Shown: positions 59,205-64,000 of the stretch, piece by piece
How the letters are laid out: each line of letters begins with the position of its first letter
How positions within the stretch are numbered: the first letter of the stretch is position 1
Assembly: GCF_000359125.1 (NCBI RefSeq)
Contig: NZ_CAAF010000082.1
Span: forward strand, 431,361-495,360
Length of the DNA: 64,000 bases
Reading direction: 5' to 3'
Origin: Mesorhizobium sp. STM 4661
Lineage (GTDB): Bacteria > Pseudomonadota > Alphaproteobacteria > Rhizobiales > Rhizobiaceae
The notes under the pieces: generated by a model
Seen by the model: the letters and a program-made list of their open reading frames with translations, nothing else
What the model was told of the DNA's origin: nothing
Database searches by the model: none
Translations under genes and position numbers: made by a program

Positions 59205-59945
59205 CGACAGTTTCAGCTCCACCCGCTCCGCCGGAAACCGCGTCTCTGCGAACTGGATCGGCTGGCCGTCCGGCGTGACGTTGACGGCGACGGTGACCAG
59301 CACGATGGCGCCAGGCTGCAGGTCGAGATCGGCGAGATCTGCGGCATCGGCATGGCGCGCCGACAACACCGTCGATTGCCTGAGATAATCACTGACACCG
59401 AAGCGCTCGAGCGAGGCGGTCACCGATCCGGTCTCCGCCATCGCGGCGTCGATGCCGGAAAAACGCCCGGCTTCAAACCAGCTCGTGGCGCGTGACACCG
59501 GCCGTCCGTCGGCTTCACCGCGCACCTCCAGGCGTATCACCTCAGACCCTCTGGCAAGACTTAACGCATCGGCGACGCGACGGCTGGCCGGCTCGACCGC
59601 GGCTTCGAGCAGCACGCTGCGGCGTTCGGACGCCTGTCCCTGCAGACCGGCCGAAAAACGCGTGCGCGTGCCGATCGGATAGGACAGGCGCTTGCGCGAG
59701 AGCACGAAGGTGCCGCGCCCCTGCTCGGCCCGAAGCACCCCTTCCTGCACCAATGCGGCGATGGCGCTGCGCACCGTATGGCGGTTGACGCCATAGCGTT
59801 CGGCAAGTGCCATTTCCGGCGGCAGCGCCGCGTTCTCGGCAAAGTCGCCGATGGCGATCGAATGCAAGATCTGATCGGCGATCTGCCGCCACAGCGAGAC
59901 ACCGCTGCGCCGCTCGATGCTATTGACCATTGCCTGTCCGGTCAT
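59196..59945 (-). CDS. phnF: Phosphonate operon regulator PhnF (GntR/HutC family)
   Basis: A 249-residue regulator. The N-terminal winged helix (about 10-75) contains LPPEMALAERYGVNRHTVRS and LRAEQGRGTFVLSRK. The C-terminal UbiC transcription-regulator-associated domain (about 90-245) binds the effector. It is divergent from phnG, with a strong palindrome in the gap. Starts at 59945 or 59930 are both possible. It presumably represses the carbon-phosphorus lyase genes and itself. Confidence 0.9.
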   Translation of the reverse strand: MTGQAMVNSIERRSGVSLWRQIADQILHSIAIGDFAENAALPPEMALAERYGVNRHTVRSAIAALVQEGVLRAEQGRGTFVLSRKRLSYPIGTRTRFSAGLQGQASERRSVLLEAAVEPASRRVADALSLARGSEVIRLEVRGEADGRPVSRATSWFEAGRFSGIDAAMAETGSVTASLERFGVSDYLRQSTVLSARHADAADLADLDLQPGAIVLVTVAVNVTPDGQPIQFAETRFPAERVELKLSAL

Positions 59946-60018
59946 TTCCTGCCCCGATCTTTCGCCTTGTCACGCACTCGTCATGGACTCACGCTACCCA
60001 AGGGTATAAATTGTATAG

Positions 60019-60038
60019 TTGTCTATATCAATAGACAA
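60019..60038. promoter_or_regulatory. PhnF-type operator
   Basis: TTGTCTAT and ATAGACAA form a perfect 8-bp inverted repeat with a 4-base spacer, in the middle of the phnF-phnG divergent gap and 26 bases before the phnG start. GntR/HutC operators have this form. A further TTGTATAG just upstream resembles one arm. Confidence 0.75.
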
Positions 60039-60063
60039 ATTTTACGCAACTGGAGTGCAAGCC

Positions 60064-60525
60064 ATGCGAGGACGGGAAGCGCGCGAACAGGCAGAGCGCA
60101 AGGCGGTCATGGCGACGCTGGCGCAATCCTCCGGCGACGACATCGTGCGCCTCTGGAACGAGGCCGGACTGCCTTCGGAGGCGGAACTGCTGCGCGGTCC
60201 AGAAACAGGCCTGGTCACCGTGCGTGGCCGCATCGGCGGTGGCGGCGCGCCGTTCAATGTCGGCGAGGCGACGGTCACGCGCGCCACCGTCCGGCTGGCG
60301 TCCGGACAGGTCGGTCATTGCTATGCGCTTGGCCGCGACCGGGAGAAGGCAAGACTGGCGGCGATCGCCGACGCGCTCTGGCAGGATCCAGCCCGCCGCG
60401 GCGAGGTCGAGGCCAAAATTGTCGCGCCTTTGCAGGTGGCCCTGGTCGAGGCGCGTGACAAGCGCCGCGCCGAGACGGCGGCGACGAAGGTGGATTTCTT
60501 CACCATGGTGCGCGGAGAAGACTGA
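60064..60525 (+). CDS. phnG: Carbon-phosphorus lyase subunit PhnG
   Basis: A 153-residue subunit of the PhnGHIJ core complex that makes alkylphosphonate ribose triphosphate. The family start RGREAREQAERKAVMATLAQ is followed by the region GETGLVTVRGRIGGGGAPF-like and RATVRLASGQVGHCYALGRD. The ATG at 60064 has GGAG upstream; upstream in-frame codons overlap the operator. The stop overlaps the phnH start (TGATG). Confidence 0.94.
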   Translation: MRGREAREQAERKAVMATLAQSSGDDIVRLWNEAGLPSEAELLRGPETGLVTVRGRIGGGGAPFNVGEATVTRATVRLASGQVGHCYALGRDREKARLAAIADALWQDPARRGEVEAKIVAPLQVALVEARDKRRAETAATKVDFFTMVRGED

Positions 60526-61136
60526 TGGAGATCGCAACGCAATCGATCGAAGGCGGCTTTGCCGATCCGGTGTTCAACGCGCAGACGGTGTTTCGCGCCG
60601 TCATGGACGCAATGGCCCAGCCGGGCAGCGTGCAGTCCCTCCCGGCATTTGCCCATCCGCCAGCGCCGCTCTCGGCCACCGCCGGCTCCGTCGCGCTGGC
60701 GCTCTGCGACAATGACACGCCGCTCTGGCTCGACCCTGCCCTGCAGATTTCAGCAGCGGTGAAATCCTGGCTCGGCTTCCATACCGGCGCGCCATTGGCC
60801 AACACGCCGGCCGACGCGCATTTCGCGCTGATTGCCGCGCCGGCCGAGATGATGGCGCTCGACGGCTTTTCGCAGGGCACCCAGGATTATCCTGACCGTT
60901 CCACCACGCTGATCCTGCAGGTGAACGATCTCACGTCGGGCACGCCTTTGCGGCTCGAAGGCCCCGGTATCGAAAGAACAGCGACGATCGCGCCGGCACA
61001 GATGCCGCGCCATTTCGTCGAGCAATGGAAGCAGAACAACCAGCGCTTTCCGCGCGGCATCGACATCATCCTCGCCGCGCCGGACGGCATCGCTTGCCTG
61101 CCGCGCACGACACGCATCAAGACGATGGAGGCATAG
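60525..61136 (+). CDS. phnH: Carbon-phosphorus lyase subunit PhnH
   Basis: A 203-residue core-complex subunit. Family sequence includes GGFADPVFNAQTVFRAVMDA, the Pro-rich loop after MAQPGSVQSLP, and LRLEGPGIERTATI with the C-terminal FPRGIDIILAAPDGIACLPR. Its start overlaps the phnG stop by one base, and phnI starts two bases after its stop, so translation is coupled. Confidence 0.94.
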   Translation: MEIATQSIEGGFADPVFNAQTVFRAVMDAMAQPGSVQSLPAFAHPPAPLSATAGSVALALCDNDTPLWLDPALQISAAVKSWLGFHTGAPLANTPADAHFALIAAPAEMMALDGFSQGTQDYPDRSTTLILQVNDLTSGTPLRLEGPGIERTATIAPAQMPRHFVEQWKQNNQRFPRGIDIILAAPDGIACLPRTTRIKTMEA

Positions 61137-61137
61137 G

Positions 61138-62250
61138 ATGTACGTCGCGGTAAAAGGCGGCGAAGCGGCCATTGCCAACGCCCACAGACTACTCGCCGAT
61201 CGCCGGCGCGGCGACCGTTCCGTGCCGGCGCTGCGCCTCGACCAGATCGTCGAGCAACTGGCGCTCGGCGTCGACCGGGTGATGAGCGAAGGCTCGCTCT
61301 ATGACAGGGAATTGGCCGCGCTCGCCATCGTCCAGGCGCGCGGCGACATGATCGAGGCGATCTTCCTGGTTCGCGCCTATCGCACCACATTGCCCCGCTT
61401 CGGCTACACCAGGGCAATCGACACCGGCACGATGCTGGTCGAGCGGCGGGTGTCGGCGACCTACAAGGACCTGCCCGGCGGCCAGCTTCTCGGCCCGACC
61501 TTCGACTACACACACCGCCTGCTCGATCCCGAGCTAGCCGTCGGCGGCGATGTCGCGGAACCGCTGCGGCGCGAAAGCGAAGCGGAGGCCATGCCGCGCG
61601 TCTCGGCGATCCTCGCCCGCGAGGGCCTGATCGAGCCGGACGGTGAGTTGCCGCAGGATCATGTCCCCGGCGACATCACCCGCGAGCCGCTGGAATTTCC
61701 GATGGCGCGCGACATCCGCCTGCAGGCGCTGTCGCGCGGCGACGAGGGCTTTCTGCTGGCGCTCGGCTATTCCACCCAGCGCGGCTATGCCCGCAACCAT
61801 CCCTTCGTCGGCGAGGTCCGCATCGGCGAGGTCGAGCTGGAACTCGACGTGCCGGAACTGCCCTTTGCCGTGCCGCTCGGCAGCATCCGCGTCACCGAGT
61901 GCCAGATGGTCAACCAGTTCAAGGGTTCGGCCAAGGCGCCGCCGCAATTCACTCGCGGCTACGGCCTCGTCTTCGGCCAGAGCGAACGCAAGGCGATGGC
62001 CATGGCGCTCTGCGACCGGGCATTGCGCGCCTCGGAATTGGGGGAGGATGTCGTCGCCGCAGCCCAGGACGAGGAGTTCGTCATCTCGCATTCCGACAAT
62101 GTCCAGGCGACCGGTTTCGTCGAGCATCTGAAGCTGCCGCATTATGTCGACTTCCAGGCCGAGCTCGATCTGGTGCGCCGCATGCGCGCCGAGCATGAAG
62201 CCCGCGAGAATGCCGGCAAGGCCGAGGAGAAGAGGGAGGCCGCGGAATGA
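61138..62250 (+). CDS. phnI: Carbon-phosphorus lyase subunit PhnI
   Basis: A 370-residue subunit with nucleosidase activity that joins phosphonate to the ribose triphosphate moiety of ATP within the complex. Conserved segments include YVAVKGGEAAIANAHRLLAD, ALRLDQIVEQLALGVDRVMSE, VSATYKDLPGGQLLGPTFDY and GYGLVFGQSERKAMAMALCD. The end is a charged tail. Its stop overlaps the phnJ start as ATGA. Confidence 0.95.
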   Translation: MYVAVKGGEAAIANAHRLLADRRRGDRSVPALRLDQIVEQLALGVDRVMSEGSLYDRELAALAIVQARGDMIEAIFLVRAYRTTLPRFGYTRAIDTGTMLVERRVSATYKDLPGGQLLGPTFDYTHRLLDPELAVGGDVAEPLRRESEAEAMPRVSAILAREGLIEPDGELPQDHVPGDITREPLEFPMARDIRLQALSRGDEGFLLALGYSTQRGYARNHPFVGEVRIGEVELELDVPELPFAVPLGSIRVTECQMVNQFKGSAKAPPQFTRGYGLVFGQSERKAMAMALCDRALRASELGEDVVAAAQDEEFVISHSDNVQATGFVEHLKLPHYVDFQAELDLVRRMRAEHEARENAGKAEEKREAAE

Positions 62251-63158
62251 CCGTACAACCAACCGACATCGCCACCTATAACTTCGCCTATCTCGACGAG
62301 CAGACCAAGCGCATGATCCGCCGCGCGATCCTCAAGGGCATCGCCATTCCTGGCTATCAGGTGCCGTTTGCCTCGCGCGAAATGCCGATGCCCTACGGCT
62401 GGGGCACCGGCGGCGTCCAGGTCACCGCCTCGATCATCGGCCCCGACGATGTGCTGAAGGTCATCGACCAGGGTGCCGACGACACCACCAATGCCGTTTC
62501 GATCCGCGCTTTCTTCAAGAAGGTCGCCAATGTCGCCGTCACCACCGAGACGGCGAAGGCCACCATCATCCAGACCCGTCACCGCATTCCCGAACATCCG
62601 CTGATCTCGGGCCAGGTGCTTGTCTATCAGGTGCCGATCCCCGAGCCGCTGCGCTTCCTCGAACCGCGCGAGACCGAGACGCGCAAGATGCATGCGCTGG
62701 AGGAATACGGCCTCATGCATGTGAAGCTCTACGAGGACATCGCCAAACACGGCCGCATCGCCACCACCTACGCCTACCCGGTCAAGGTCGAGGGCCGCTA
62801 TGTGATGGACCCGTCGCCGACGCCGAAATTCGACAATCCGAAGATGCACCGTTCGCCGGCTTTGCAACTGTTCGGCGCCGGCCGCGAAAAGCGCATCTAT
62901 GCATTGCCGCCATTCACCGAGGTGGTCAGCCTCGACTTCGAGGACCATCCCTTCGAAGTGCAGACCTTCGACCAGCCTTGCGCGCTGTGCGCGGCCGAGA
63001 ATGTCTATCTCGATGAGGTCATTCTCGACGATCATGGCGGCCACATGTTCGTCTGCTCCGACACCGACCATTGCGAGAAGCGCCGCGAAGAGGGCCATCG
63101 CGGCCATCTCGCGGCCGAAACCCATCTTGCTCTGGAAAAAATGGAGCCGGCGCAATGA
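62247..63158 (+). CDS. phnJ: Carbon-phosphorus lyase radical SAM enzyme PhnJ
   Basis: A 303-residue catalytic subunit that cleaves the carbon-phosphorus bond by a radical mechanism. Four cysteines match the family positions: Cys245 and Cys248 in QPCALCAA, Cys270 in HMFVCSD and Cys276 in DHCEKRR; three of them hold the 4Fe-4S cluster and one acts in catalysis. The N-terminal glycine thought to carry the radical is in ILKGIAIPGYQVPF. Length is normal. ATGA overlaps exist at both ends. Confidence 0.96.
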   Translation: MTVQPTDIATYNFAYLDEQTKRMIRRAILKGIAIPGYQVPFASREMPMPYGWGTGGVQVTASIIGPDDVLKVIDQGADDTTNAVSIRAFFKKVANVAVTTETAKATIIQTRHRIPEHPLISGQVLVYQVPIPEPLRFLEPRETETRKMHALEEYGLMHVKLYEDIAKHGRIATTYAYPVKVEGRYVMDPSPTPKFDNPKMHRSPALQLFGAGREKRIYALPPFTEVVSLDFEDHPFEVQTFDQPCALCAAENVYLDEVILDDHGGHMFVCSDTDHCEKRREEGHRGHLAAETHLALEKMEPAQ

Positions 63159-63931
63159 CCGACGAACCGCTGCTGCGCGTCTCGGCGCTATCCAAATTCT
63201 ACGGCTCGCGCGTCGGCTGCGAGAACGTCACCTTCGACCTCTGGCCGGGCGAAGTCTTGGCTGTCGTCGGCGAATCCGGCTCCGGCAAGACGACGCTGCT
63301 CAACTGCCTGTCGACCAGGCTGCTGCCCAGTTCCGGCACCGCCAGCTACCGCATGCGCGACGGCCAGTTCCGCGAGCTCTACCGCATGAGCGAGGCGGAA
63401 CGCCGCTTCCTGATGCGCACCGACTGGGGCTTCGTCCACCAGAACCCGGCCGACGGGCTCCGCATGACGGTGTCGGCCGGCGCCAATGTCGGCGAACGGC
63501 TGATGGCGGTCGGCGACCGCCACTATGGAAAAATCCGCGCCACCGCCGTCGACTGGCTGTCGCGCGTCGAGATCGACGAGGACCGCATCGACGACGAGCC
63601 GCGCGCCTTTTCCGGCGGCATGCGCCAGCGCCTGCAGATCGCCCGCAACCTCGTCACCGGGCCACGGCTGGTGTTCATGGACGAGCCTACAGGCGGCCTC
63701 GACGTGTCGGTGCAGGCGCGCCTGCTCGACCTGCTGCGCGGCCTCGTCACCGATCTTGGCCTCGCGGCGATCGTCGTCACCCACGACCTCGCGGTGGCGC
63801 GTCTCCTGTCGCAGCGCATGATGGTGATGAAGGACGGGCTCGTCGTCGAAAGCGGCCTCACCGACCGCGTGCTCGACGATCCGCGCGCGCCCTACACCCA
63901 GCTTCTCGTTTCTTCGATTTTGCAGGTGTGA
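63155..63931 (+). CDS. phnK: Phosphonate carbon-phosphorus lyase ABC-type protein PhnK
   Basis: A 258-residue ABC ATPase that binds the PhnGHIJ core. It has Walker A GESGSGKTTLL, signature FSGGMRQRLQIARNL, Walker B LVFMDEPTGGLDVS and the switch His in IVVTHDLAVARLL. The start overlaps the phnJ stop by four bases. Immediately after its stop comes a dispersed repeat, so phnL, usually next, is displaced or beyond the window. Confidence 0.95.
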   Translation: MTDEPLLRVSALSKFYGSRVGCENVTFDLWPGEVLAVVGESGSGKTTLLNCLSTRLLPSSGTASYRMRDGQFRELYRMSEAERRFLMRTDWGFVHQNPADGLRMTVSAGANVGERLMAVGDRHYGKIRATAVDWLSRVEIDEDRIDDEPRAFSGGMRQRLQIARNLVTGPRLVFMDEPTGGLDVSVQARLLDLLRGLVTDLGLAAIVVTHDLAVARLLSQRMMVMKDGLVVESGLTDRVLDDPRAPYTQLLVSSILQV

Positions 63932-63944
63932 TGATGGCGCTTGT

Positions 63945-64000
63945 ACACCCCCCTCTGGCCTGCCGGCCATCTCCCCCTCAAGGGGGGAGATTGGCAGCTT
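63945..64000. repeat. Dispersed repeat at the window edge, same family as 36994-37147
   Basis: cacccccctctggcctgccg, then gccatctccccctcaagggg ggagattggcagctt (read in two parts) matches the left arm at 36994-37050. It starts about 14 bases after the phnK stop and runs off the window, so its second arm is not visible. Confidence 0.82.

Overview
The window is a chromosomal stretch of a GC-rich alphaproteobacterium, most likely a Mesorhizobium or close relative in the Rhizobiales. The evidence is the gene families and their order (sppA-ihfB-lapA; a cysG-DUF2849-sulfite reductase-cysH-DUF934 operon; olsB; pcuC-CopCD; phnGHIJK behind phnF), strong G/C third-position bias, and many dispersed rhizobial intergenic palindromes. 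I saw no tRNA, rRNA, CRISPR array, transposase, integrase or phage gene. This is mostly core and metabolic chromosome, with a few eroded pieces.

Layout. 0-9.4 kb: signal peptide peptidase, IHF beta, LapA-like protein, an ornithine cyclodeaminase relative, two RNA methyltransferases, lipoprotein signal peptidase, an AcuI-type reductase and a hybrid histidine kinase. 9.4-14.3 kb: ornithine-lipid acyltransferase, TRIC-type channel, GrpE, fatty acid desaturase, DJ-1/PfpI protein. 14.3-19.2 kb (minus): assimilatory sulfate/sulfite reduction operon with its siroheme synthase. 19.5-26.2 kb: host-attachment-family protein, YbaL-type antiporter, an AraC regulator divergent from a dehydrogenase and a CynX-type MFS exporter, and an SDR. 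26.3-33.6 kb (minus): PBP1A, small membrane and stress proteins, RNase D, M20 peptidase. 33.6-38 kb: a probable structured small RNA, DNA polymerase I, Zur, and a truncated trypsin-like pseudogene. 38-48.4 kb: aldo-keto reductase, a CUT1 sugar ABC operon with an isomerase and a Gfo/Idh dehydrogenase, its divergent LacI regulator, and 6-phosphogluconate dehydrogenase. 48.5-51.3 kb (minus): copper handling cluster (DUF2946, PCu(A)C, CopC-CopD). 51.4-59.1 kb: a GntR regulator with two DNA-binding domains, an altronate dehydratase family enzyme, a CUT2 sugar ABC transporter and a zinc dehydrogenase, together a probable sugar-acid or polyol catabolic locus. 59.2-64 kb: phnF divergent from phnGHIJK, the start of a carbon-phosphorus lyase operon that leaves the window.

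The most notable non-standard signals are: (1) DNA polymerase I whose 3'-5' exonuclease site lacks two of the expected acidic metal ligands; (2) an unlabelled three-hairpin RNA with C-rich loops and a terminator between the M20 peptidase and polA; (3) a near-identical 21-base site in front of both the araC-type gene and the MFS gene; (4) three loci of 7-8 bp tandem repeats arranged as huge inverted repeats, one of which forms the last codons of a gene; (5) several families of dispersed palindromes that occupy gene junctions, especially convergent ones; and (6) operator-like palindromes in front of nearly every regulated operon.

Limits: all identities come from reading translated sequence and motifs. 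No database search was run, and start sites were chosen by ribosome-binding-site position and family N-termini.
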